Positions 1 through 6,524 of a DNA stretch of 8,657 nucleotides are shown one piece after another. A program made the translations under genes and the position numbers. This DNA is from Chlamydiota bacterium (GTDB lineage: Bacteria; Chlamydiota; Chlamydiia; Chlamydiales; SM23-39), in the NCBI GenBank assembly GCA_027459365.1, contig DAIDIM010000130.1, positions 1-8,657 on the forward strand, read 5' to 3'. Within the stretch, counting starts at the first letter, position 1. Every line of letters begins with the position of its first letter. The notes under the pieces were generated by a model. It saw only the letters and a program-made list of their open reading frames with translations. It was not told the DNA's origin and made no database searches.

Positions 1-130
1 TACCCTTGCAATCTATTCCATTTTCTTTGAGGGTCGCTTCAGGACTTGCGATGAGTTTCGACTTGAATTTTGGATCGATCCACGCTTTAGCAATGACTTG
101 TGCATATTTTTGTTGATCTTGTTTTTTCAT
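1..130 (-). CDS. NHLP-type RiPP precursor leader peptide, 5' part only
   Basis: The first 43 codons of a small gene run from the ATG at 130 off the left edge. The visible peptide starts MKKQDQQKYAQVIAKAW and continues with IDPKFKSKLIASPEATL and KENGID. The pattern AxVIAKAWxDPxFKxxLxxxPxxxLxExGI is what I know from the alpha subunit of nitrile hydratase and from the nitrile-hydratase-like leader peptides (NHLP, proteusin precursors). In such precursors this segment guides modifying enzymes and is removed from a C-terminal core. The start is secure: GAGGAG at 143-138 lies 7 nt upstream. The gene follows der in the same direction after 64 nt, so it may share its transcript. The core, and any double-glycine cleavage site, lie outside the window. 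A stand-alone nitrile hydratase/thiocyanate hydrolase-related protein is the main alternative. The family call is a motif match read by eye; the biosynthetic role is inferred. Confidence 0.72.
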   Translation of the reverse strand, partial: MKKQDQQKYAQVIAKAWIDPKFKSKLIASPEATLKENGIDCKG

Positions 131-137
131 TGAATTT

Positions 138-143
138 CTCCTC
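138..143 (-). promoter_or_regulatory. Shine-Dalgarno of the NHLP-like gene
   Basis: GAGGAG read on the minus strand, 7 nt before the ATG at 130. It is a strong site and shows that the short partial frame at the left edge is really translated. Confidence 0.75.
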
Positions 144-194
144 AGAATTTTTCACCGTAATTAAACCTTGGAGAAATATAAGACAAGAAAGATT

Positions 195-1553
195 TTATGT
201 TTGGACGATTTCTTCGGCCTCTGTTGAGGCGCGGGAATGTGCGTTGGAAGGGCCTTTGCCTCGGAGTTCAAAGATCAGAGGACATCCGGTGAAGGGAAAT
301 GCTTCCCTGAGATTATTGATGAGATACTTGCGATATGTCTCAATCATCAGATCGGGTTTATTGACAAAGAGTACAAAGCGGGGCGGATTGGTTTCAACTT
401 GGGTGAGGTAATAGATGCGGAGACGCTTGCCCATGATCATTGGAGGATGGTATTTCTGCAAGCATCGCTCAACGAATGTGTTGAGTGCACCTGTACCAAT
501 CCGTTCAAAGCGCGCTGCATATACCTGATTTACGAGGGGGAGAATTTTTTCTAAATTGCGACCCACAATTGCTGACATAAAAACGGTGGGACAGTGGGCC
601 AAAAAGGGCGCTGCTTCGCGAATGCCGCGCATGGCGTGTTCCATCCGAACATTTTGCACTAGATCCCATTTATTAAAGAGGAGGATGCAGCTTTTCCCTT
701 TTGCTTCAATCTCCGCTGCAATGCGCTTTTCTTGTGTTGTAAATCCCTCGAAAGAATCGAGCACGAGCAGGCAAACATCAGCGCGGTCAATGGCCTCTTC
801 GGTCCGAATGGCGGCAAATTTATCGACCACCTCTTTTTCAGCTTTTTTTCTACGGATGCCTGCAGTGTCGATTAAGAGATATTTTTGACCATCCTTTTCA
901 AAGAGAATATCGAGTGCGTCTCTTGTCGTTCCAGCAATGGGACTGACAATCGAACGATCTTCTTTCAAAATTTGATTTAACAATGTCGATTTACCAACAT
1001 TGGGCCTGCCTACAATCGCCACTTTGATCACCCCTTCAGGAAGCGGGGGCTCAACGCGTACTGGGATCTCTTTTAAGGCAGCCTCTAATAGTTCGGCGAT
1101 ATTGTTTCCTTGAATTGCCGATACGCCAAATATTTCTTTGATTCCAAGGGCATAGAAGGGGGCCATTTTCTGCTCATCGCTCCAATCGTCCACTTTATTC
1201 ACAGCAAGAAAAAGAGGCTTATTTGAGCGCTTTAATTTTTTCGCCACTTCCTCATCGTAAACGCTCATTCCGGCCTTCCCGTCGACGACTAAAATAATTG
1301 CATCTGCCTCAACAATTGCCAGTTCTGCTTGACGCTTAACAAGTTCAGCAAAAGGGATTTTGCCGGAAAAATCAATCCCACCAGTATCAATGAGCATAAA
1401 AGGACGACCAAAAAGATCTGCCTTTGCATACAGGCGATCTCTTGTAATCCCCTCTTGATCATCAACAATTGAAATTCTTTGTTGACAGATCCGGTTAAAT
1501 AAGGCCGATTTCCCAACATTCGGGCGGCCAACTAAGGCAATTTTAGGAAGCAT
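195..1553 (-). CDS. der: Ribosome biogenesis GTPase Der (EngA)
   Basis: Complete 452-residue tandem-GTPase that binds the 50S subunit and is needed for its maturation; cytoplasmic. First G domain: G1 GRPNVGKS at residues 9-16, G3 DTGG at 56-59, G4 NKVD at 119-122, G5 SAIQG from 145. Second G domain: GRPNVGKS at 182-189, DTAG at 229-232, NKWD at 294-297, SAIVG from 327. A KH-like C-terminal domain fills roughly 345-435, with the typical segment around YYLTQVETNPPRFVLFVN. Length is within the usual 430-500. The start is fixed by the family, because MLPKIALVGRPNVGKS begins directly at the first beta strand. No good Shine-Dalgarno precedes it. It ends in TAA, 64 nt before the small NHLP-like gene, and is divergent from the 99-residue gene. 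All motifs are intact. The SNF2 helicase reads in the same direction but is separated by that opposite-strand gene, so der probably has its own promoter. Confidence 0.98.
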   Translation of the reverse strand: MLPKIALVGRPNVGKSALFNRICQQRISIVDDQEGITRDRLYAKADLFGRPFMLIDTGGIDFSGKIPFAELVKRQAELAIVEADAIILVVDGKAGMSVYDEEVAKKLKRSNKPLFLAVNKVDDWSDEQKMAPFYALGIKEIFGVSAIQGNNIAELLEAALKEIPVRVEPPLPEGVIKVAIVGRPNVGKSTLLNQILKEDRSIVSPIAGTTRDALDILFEKDGQKYLLIDTAGIRRKKAEKEVVDKFAAIRTEEAIDRADVCLLVLDSFEGFTTQEKRIAAEIEAKGKSCILLFNKWDLVQNVRMEHAMRGIREAAPFLAHCPTVFMSAIVGRNLEKILPLVNQVYAARFERIGTGALNTFVERCLQKYHPPMIMGKRLRIYYLTQVETNPPRFVLFVNKPDLMIETYRKYLINNLREAFPFTGCPLIFELRGKGPSNAHSRASTEAEEIVQT

Positions 1554-1662
1554 AACGGCCCAAATTGTACATGAAGCAAATAAAAAAGAATAGGATAAAC
1601 GGATATTTTTTTAAGAAGAAGAAATAAATTTTTTTTATTACATGTTAATTATGTATTTTTTA

Positions 1663-1671
1663 TGTTATAAT
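1663..1671 (+). promoter_or_regulatory. Extended -10 promoter of the 99-residue gene
   Basis: TGTTATAAT is a perfect TATAAT (1666-1671) preceded by TGn, the extended -10 form of a housekeeping sigma promoter. No good -35 hexamer is seen 16-18 nt upstream, which is common when the extended -10 is present. Transcription would begin near 1678, giving a leader of about 27 nt before the ATG at 1705. It sits in the A+T-rich divergent gap 1554-1704, where I find no convincing promoter for der apart from a weak TACAAT at 1569-1564 on the minus strand. Confidence 0.6.
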
Positions 1672-1693
1672 AGTTTGTGTAAATAATAATTAA

Positions 1694-1698
1694 AAGGA
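1694..1698 (+). promoter_or_regulatory. Ribosome binding site AAGGA
   Basis: AAGGA, 6 nt before the ATG at 1705. Together with the upstream extended -10 element it decides the start of the 99-residue gene. Confidence 0.6.
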
Positions 1699-1704
1699 AA
1701 ATAT

Positions 1705-2004
1705 ATGTTAACAAGAATCCCCTCATTTTTTAGCCCATTAAAACGTGTAGCAGAAGCAGCATCGACTTATTGTTACGGTCTTCAACGAATTTTCAACCGC
1801 TTTTTGACTGACACACCGCCTCAAACGAGGACTACTACTTTTACACAACCAACGAATGTAGAAATTACTGTAATGTCTGAGTCAGACAGAGAACATTATA
1901 TGCGTTTAGCATCAGACGAAGTGGGTTTGAAAAAAAATGGACTTCCTCCTGAATTAGAGAAGGAACTAAACACGTTGCGTGAACAACAATCCCAACGTCT
2001 ATGA
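1705..2004 (+). CDS. Unrecognised 99-residue protein
   Basis: I do not recognise a family. The gene has a consensus extended -10 promoter and a Shine-Dalgarno at good distance, so it is very likely real. The N-terminal third (1-33) is basic and mildly amphipathic (FFSPLKRVAEAASTYCYGLQ). Residues 34-52 are rich in Thr, Pro and Gln and look disordered. The last third (57-97) is charged and helical in character, with the Pro-Pro break at 80-81. There is no signal peptide, membrane helix or metal motif. It is transcribed away from der and converges on the SNF2 helicase gene; the two stop codons overlap (1999-2004). A Ser/Pro/Thr-rich N-terminus is compatible with a type III secretion substrate in Chlamydiota, but composition alone does not show this. 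No functional claim is made. Confidence 0.72.
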   Translation: MLTRIPSFFSPLKRVAEAASTYCYGLQRIFNRFLTDTPPQTRTTTFTQPTNVEITVMSESDREHYMRLASDEVGLKKNGLPPELEKELNTLREQQSQRL

Positions 2005-5000
2005 ATGGGTAAACATTTTTTCAAAGACTTTGAGCAATTCATCTCGTGTTAGGTAGGTAATTTGATCTTCTGCACCGACGATTTGCTCGAGTAGTCCTTT
2101 TTTCCGTTCAATGATTTCGTGGATGTCTTCTTCGATGGTGTTTTTGGTGACAAGTTTGAAGACTTGGACGCCTCGGTTTTGTCCAATGCGATGGACGCGG
2201 TCGGTGGCTTGGTTTTCTTTTGCCGGGTTCCACCAACGGTCGTAGTGAATGACGATGGATGCGACGGTGAGATCGATCCCGACGCCTGCTGCAAGGAGCG
2301 AGGCAACAAAGACTTCGCATTTTGGATCTTCCCGGAATTTGCGGAGCTGCTCGTTCCGATCTCGGGTCGATCCTTTGATTGAGGCATAGACGATCCCTTT
2401 TTTCTTGAGATACGATTCGATGATCTCAAGCATGTCAAGATACTGGGAGAAGATGACCACTTTTTGTCCACTTTCGCGCGCTTCAGTCAAGAGTTCGACA
2501 AAGAGATCCCATTTTCCAGAATGGTGTTTTTGATAGTTTTTAATGTCGCCTGTAATGAGCGCCGGATGATCGCAGATTTGCTTCATTTTCGAAAGGGCGG
2601 AAAATACATGAAGATAGGGCACCGGTTTTGATTCGTCTTTTAAATTTCGATAGATTGTGTCGCGCATTTGTTCGGCAACTTGTGCGTAGAGCCCTTTTTG
2701 CTCATCAGAGAGGTCAGAATAGGCAATTTCTTCGATCTTTTCAGGTAGATCCCTCAGTACTTCGCTTTTTTTTCTGCGCAAAATAAACGGCTTTACAAGA
2801 CGTCCTAGAAGCTCTTTTTTCTCTGTGTCATTTTCTTTCTCAATCGGTTTGATGAAGGTATCGCGAAAAACGCTATCTGTCGGCATGTACGAGGGAAGGA
2901 TGACATCGAATAGGGATTTGATTTCGCGGATCCGATTTTCAATGGGCGTTCCTGTAAGTCCGAGCTTCATTTTTGCATTGATCTGGCGAAGCGCTCGATG
3001 CGTTTGTGAGGCTTCATTTTTAGCGACTTGAATTTCGTCATAGAAGGCCGATTCATAAGAAAATCCAGAGAGGAGGTCAATGGATTGTCGCAAGATTCCA
3101 TAAGATGTTAAAAGCAAATCAGATTCGGATTCAAAGTCATCTAAACTTCGCGATACGCCATAGTAGGTACAAACCCGAATTTCTGGGAGAAAGCGCTTCA
3201 ATAATTCCTGCCAATGGTAAATCACTGAGGTCGGACAAATGACCAGATATTTATTCCTCTTTTCAGGATCTATATTTACAATCCCAGCAAGAAGTGCCAT
3301 TGCTTGGTGCGTTTTACCAAGACCCATATCATCGCATAAGAGCCCTGATAGGCCGTGACAATAGAGAAACCAGAGCCAATTCACCCCTTGCTCTTGATAG
3401 GGGCGGAGATTTGATTTTAGACCAGAAAGATCGAGGATCCGGTCTGTTTCAAAATTTCCAAGTTCTCCTAAAACTTTGCGCGTCTCAATCACGCCAGGAT
3501 CATCGCCTTGAGGAGTCTTGATCTCTTCGAAGGCAGTGAGCCTGATCCACTCGAGCGTATTGAGTCGGATGAGTCCCCTTTTTCGATCCAACCGCTGCTT
3601 TGGCAACTGTCGAATCCAGTTAAACCTAGCATCTTTGAGATGCAAAAAGCCTGCTTTTGAAAAGAGATACCGCCTCTTCTCAGAAAGGGCATCCCAAATC
3701 GGAAAAATGTCAGCAACACCAAGCTCCGATTCATAGGCTAAATCGACTAACCAACTCTGTGTTCTCTTTCTTGTATCGCGCGCTACTTTCCGAATTTTTA
3801 AGCGGATGGATGCGGGCGTTTTTAATCTGGGATCCAGTTCAAGAATGTAGGGTTTTAAAGGCTCTAATTCATAGCCTAGAAAGGCCGCCTCTTGGTGCTC
3901 TGAAACGACGATTGGCGCTCGATACTTTTCAGGGATATTCATTGCGGCGGGAATCGATGAAAATCCTTTTCCCTGAATGTAGCAGTACTCGCCGAAAAAT
4001 TCGATTTTCGATGGATCTATATGCGCTGCATATTCAATCTTAGGAGTGATTGCGATGAGTCCATCTGGATTGATCCCAATAGAGAGCCCCATTTGTTCGA
4101 TTGGAATTATATGACTAAAAAAACCGTGCACTTGCTCAAGTTCTTCTTTATATTTATCAATGAAGGAGGAAATTTCATTTTTTGGAACGCTAAGCCCTGG
4201 ATGGAGGGGTAAACGGCCAGAGTCTTTCTTCATGTAAAACCCTTGAGAGCGAATGTAGATCCATTCATCAAAACGGTGCATATCGTCGATTGGAAAGGCA
4301 AGCTCGACATCAAACAGAAGCGCATCTTCCATCGAATAGGTCAAATGGGAATCTAAACTTCCAATGTGAGTTTGAAATCCTTGAAACTGATGGAGCCAGA
4401 GTCGATTTTTATTTACAAAATCGGCCACTTCTTTTTGCGGAATCATTTTTTCAAGGGTCGGAAATAGCCAATCGTCTACAAAATAAAAGCCATCTTTTGG
4501 AAGATAAATCCAAGGGTAAAAATTCAGAGCCTGCCCACTTTCTTCCATTTTGACATGCAGATTCCAATGCGAATCAAAATGGAGATGATATTTTGCCTTT
4601 TTGTGCATTGGATGAATGGGGAGGAATTGGCTCAGCTCTTTATGATAGCGACTTAAGGTTTCGCCGATTTGCTCTTCTGGAATCTTTCCCGTTTGAAATA
4701 ATGGAGAGGAGTTTTTTCGATAAAACCCTTTCCCTTCAACAAAGATCCAATCGCCAACTTTGATCCCCTCTATCTCCTGATTCTCATTTTTAGGAGTGAT
4801 GATGATCAATTCCCGTTTCTGCTCATCAAAAATCACATTTTCTAAAGCATCATTTTCTCTATCAATGATTTGCAATGAGCAGGCGAGTGTACTTAAACTG
4901 GGAATAATCCAAGGTAGATGCACTTCCGAAACGGATACTTTCATTTCCAAAGTTTGAAATTTCACCTCAATTTCGTTTGGTAGTGGCGAACCATGAAATG

Positions 5001-5625
5001 TAATTTCATACGGCTCTTGGCTTTCTTGCAATTCCATGAACCATTGAGCAAGATCGGACCAAAATGAGAGTTCATAGCGCAATTGGTAACTTGCTTGCCC
5101 TTTTCTATATTTCTCAAGTTCTTCAATTGATAAATTCGAAAATTTCAGCGAAGTCTCCTCCGTCTCCTCCTTCTTCGTAAGAATCTCTTCTATTTTTTTT
5201 GTTGCCTGCTCACTTAACGGTTTTAGATAGAAATTTTTAGCCACATAAGAACCATCTGCAAGCTTTTCTAAACATTCAGGATCAACCCCTTGGCTGTTTG
5301 CCTCCATTTGAAATAGACGATTCCAAAACGATTTTCTAAAGCGGACATGTAAAGGAATATCTGTTCCATTAAAGATCCTAAGGTAAGCTGCAGCTAAATG
5401 GATACATCCTTTGCCGCTTTCTGACTCCTTACATGTGCAAAAACTGTCTAAGATCTCTCCTTCATCATTAAGCTGAAGAAAAGCAAAGCCTTTCTTTTTT
5501 CCAACCTCTTGTACTTCAATATTATAGGTGCCACGAGAATAGACCGGTTCTTTTACGCTACCCGATTTCCACAGGGAAGTAGCGGCTTTATGATGTACGC
5601 GTAAGAAATCCGGAGGCTGATGCAT
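1999..5625 (-). CDS. SWIM zinc-finger SNF2-family DNA helicase/translocase
   Basis: A 1208-residue ATP-dependent DNA translocase of the bacterial SWI/SNF (HepA-like) type. A SWIM zinc finger lies near the N-terminus: C63, C65, C74, H76. A Glu/Lys-rich stretch follows (about 143-160), then a long middle region (about 180-720) resembling the bacterial SNF2-associated domain. That region contains about four copies of an 82-90 residue repeat marked by a W/Y-I-Y...GFY motif. The motor is at the C-terminus: RPYQEQGVNWL from 741, Walker A DMGLGKT at 766-772, motif II DEIQ at 863-866, motif III LTGTP at 890-894, helicase C from about 1040, and motif VI QATDRVHRIGQ at 1139-1149. All motor motifs are present. 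DEIQ is unusual, where DEAQ, DEAH or DEGH is common. The start at 5625 has AAGG 5 nt upstream. An out-of-frame ATG 17 nt earlier carries a better site. Chlamydiae encode such helicases, possibly linked to chromatin condensation; its role here is inferred. Confidence 0.93.
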   Translation of the reverse strand: MHQPPDFLRVHHKAATSLWKSGSVKEPVYSRGTYNIEVQEVGKKKGFAFLQLNDEGEILDSFCTCKESESGKGCIHLAAAYLRIFNGTDIPLHVRFRKSFWNRLFQMEANSQGVDPECLEKLADGSYVAKNFYLKPLSEQATKKIEEILTKKEETEETSLKFSNLSIEELEKYRKGQASYQLRYELSFWSDLAQWFMELQESQEPYEITFHGSPLPNEIEVKFQTLEMKVSVSEVHLPWIIPSLSTLACSLQIIDRENDALENVIFDEQKRELIIITPKNENQEIEGIKVGDWIFVEGKGFYRKNSSPLFQTGKIPEEQIGETLSRYHKELSQFLPIHPMHKKAKYHLHFDSHWNLHVKMEESGQALNFYPWIYLPKDGFYFVDDWLFPTLEKMIPQKEVADFVNKNRLWLHQFQGFQTHIGSLDSHLTYSMEDALLFDVELAFPIDDMHRFDEWIYIRSQGFYMKKDSGRLPLHPGLSVPKNEISSFIDKYKEELEQVHGFFSHIIPIEQMGLSIGINPDGLIAITPKIEYAAHIDPSKIEFFGEYCYIQGKGFSSIPAAMNIPEKYRAPIVVSEHQEAAFLGYELEPLKPYILELDPRLKTPASIRLKIRKVARDTRKRTQSWLVDLAYESELGVADIFPIWDALSEKRRYLFSKAGFLHLKDARFNWIRQLPKQRLDRKRGLIRLNTLEWIRLTAFEEIKTPQGDDPGVIETRKVLGELGNFETDRILDLSGLKSNLRPYQEQGVNWLWFLYCHGLSGLLCDDMGLGKTHQAMALLAGIVNIDPEKRNKYLVICPTSVIYHWQELLKRFLPEIRVCTYYGVSRSLDDFESESDLLLTSYGILRQSIDLLSGFSYESAFYDEIQVAKNEASQTHRALRQINAKMKLGLTGTPIENRIREIKSLFDVILPSYMPTDSVFRDTFIKPIEKENDTEKKELLGRLVKPFILRRKKSEVLRDLPEKIEEIAYSDLSDEQKGLYAQVAEQMRDTIYRNLKDESKPVPYLHVFSALSKMKQICDHPALITGDIKNYQKHHSGKWDLFVELLTEARESGQKVVIFSQYLDMLEIIESYLKKKGIVYASIKGSTRDRNEQLRKFREDPKCEVFVASLLAAGVGIDLTVASIVIHYDRWWNPAKENQATDRVHRIGQNRGVQVFKLVTKNTIEEDIHEIIERKKGLLEQIVGAEDQITYLTRDELLKVFEKMFTHS
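5153..5170. repeat. Tandem duplication of a 9-bp unit inside the helicase gene
   Basis: GTCTCCTCC occurs twice head to tail (5153-5161 and 5162-5170). On the coding (minus) strand it adds Glu-Glu-Thr twice to the acidic linker after the SWIM region. The unit is in frame, so copy-number change would not break the protein. Confidence 0.8.
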
Positions 5626-5642
5626 AAGGACCTTCCTTCCAT
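5553..5642 (-). other. Short upstream frame with a perfect Shine-Dalgarno, overlapping the helicase start
   Basis: An ATG at 5642 is preceded by GGAGGT (5655-5650) at 7 nt, the best ribosome binding site in the window. It opens a 29-codon frame, beginning MEGRSLCISL and ending in TAA at 5553, in a different frame from the helicase whose ATG is at 5625. Translation of this frame would occlude the helicase start. It could be a regulatory upstream frame, or the ribosome may bind at GGAGGT and use the downstream ATG. The peptide itself resembles nothing I know. Confidence 0.35.
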
Positions 5643-5721
5643 TGTAACTACCTCCTTTTTTTCCTGTCTACAAGATGGCGTTAAAGAATGGATTCTTAAG
5701 AACTTGAATCAAAAAAAAGCG

Positions 5722-5750
5722 TTGCACTTTTCTCAATAAAAATTTAGATT
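5722..5750 (+). promoter_or_regulatory. Possible promoter of the glycosyltransferase operon
   Basis: TTGCAC (5722-5727) and TAGATT (5745-5750) are separated by 17 nt and match the housekeeping consensus at 3/6 and 4/6. The start of transcription would fall near 5757, which is the first base of the ATG, and no Shine-Dalgarno precedes that ATG. If real, the mRNA would be leaderless or nearly so. The rest of the 131-bp divergent gap holds a 5-bp dyad (GATTC at 5691-5695, GAATC at 5706-5710) around the palindrome TTCTTAAGAA (5693-5702), which might be an operator. Confidence 0.3.
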
Positions 5751-5756
5751 CATTTT

Positions 5757-6524
5757 ATGTTTTATTTTCTTGTTCTATTGATATCATCCTTATCTGCCGA
5801 TTGTTTACTCACTTCAAAAATTCCGCTCCACATTTGGCAAACGGATAAAACTAAGGAATTATCTATAGAAGCCATTGCCAATCAATCGACGTGGAAAGAT
5901 CTAAATCCGGAATTTTCTTACTTTCTATTTGATGATGCGGATATTGAAAATTACATCAGAGAAAAATGGACGGCTGACTATTTAATATTTTTTCATGCAC
6001 TCCCTATTGGCGCAATGAAAGCAGATCTATGGCGCTATATGATCGCAGCCACTGAAGGAGGAGTCTATTCCGATATCGATTCGGTTTGTCTCTTTCCTAT
6101 TCGTGACTGGCCTCTCAAAGGCTACACAAAAGGGGAGCATGTTCTCCTACTCAGTTTAGATGCAAATCATAGCCAATTTTGCCAATGGACTTTTGCATGT
6201 ACTCCGAATCATCCAGCGATGAAGTGTGTTTGCGAGCAGGTTCTTAAACAATGGAAGAAAAAGGGGATCATCATCAAGGAAGGGTTGATCGATGTGATTG
6301 CCTCTACTGGGCCTAAAATCTTTACCTCTGCAATTAAGAGCTATCTTAAAGAGTCGCATGACATGTCAGCCTCTAAAATTCTAAAAAAATATATGGAAGA
6401 GAAAGAATATCGGAAAAAACTCAATCAATTAGGCATTTTTATCGCTGAAAAAAATTTTTTTAACGGCATTGCTGCGCGCAATCTATTCTGGGGTAGCTGG
6501 GCAAAAGAAAGGGCAAATCTATGA
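5757..6524 (+). CDS. OCH1-like DXD glycosyltransferase with N-terminal signal/anchor segment
   Basis: A 255-residue sugar transferase of the Gly_transf_sug (OCH1/DXD) type, which transfers a hexose from a nucleotide sugar using a metal ion. Motifs in order: IPLHIWQT at 22-29, KADLWRY at 88-94 and GGVYSDID at 101-108, where D106 and D108 form the DXD that holds metal and nucleotide sugar. STGPKIFTSAI at 183-193 and a C-terminal W-bearing stretch (GSWAKERA) are also typical. Residues 1-15 are strongly hydrophobic and precede SADC, suggesting a Sec signal peptide or membrane anchor, though without the usual basic start. Length fits a compact member of the family. The ATG has no Shine-Dalgarno. 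The stop overlaps the next gene's start (ATGA), so the two are translationally coupled. The acceptor (lipopolysaccharide, protein, host molecule or peptide) cannot be told. A role in surface glycan synthesis is the simplest reading; a secreted effector is possible. Confidence 0.87.
   Translation: MFYFLVLLISSLSADCLLTSKIPLHIWQTDKTKELSIEAIANQSTWKDLNPEFSYFLFDDADIENYIREKWTADYLIFFHALPIGAMKADLWRYMIAATEGGVYSDIDSVCLFPIRDWPLKGYTKGEHVLLLSLDANHSQFCQWTFACTPNHPAMKCVCEQVLKQWKKKGIIIKEGLIDVIASTGPKIFTSAIKSYLKESHDMSASKILKKYMEEKEYRKKLNQLGIFIAEKNFFNGIAARNLFWGSWAKERANL

Noticed and set aside
100..888. Plus-strand open frames at 100-411, 237-554 and 556-888
   Set aside because: They are antisense to der or to its downstream gap, show no protein-like motifs and have no ribosome binding sites; der is certain.
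2049..4553. Several 60-140 codon frames on both strands inside the helicase gene
   Set aside because: Low-complexity or Arg/Ser-rich shadow translations of a gene whose own frame carries all SNF2 motifs.
5691..5710. Dyad GATTC...GAATC in the divergent gap as a terminator or strong operator
   Set aside because: Arms are 5 bp, and A rather than T follows on the plus strand. Such dyads are expected by chance in A+T-rich gaps, so it is mentioned only as a possibility.
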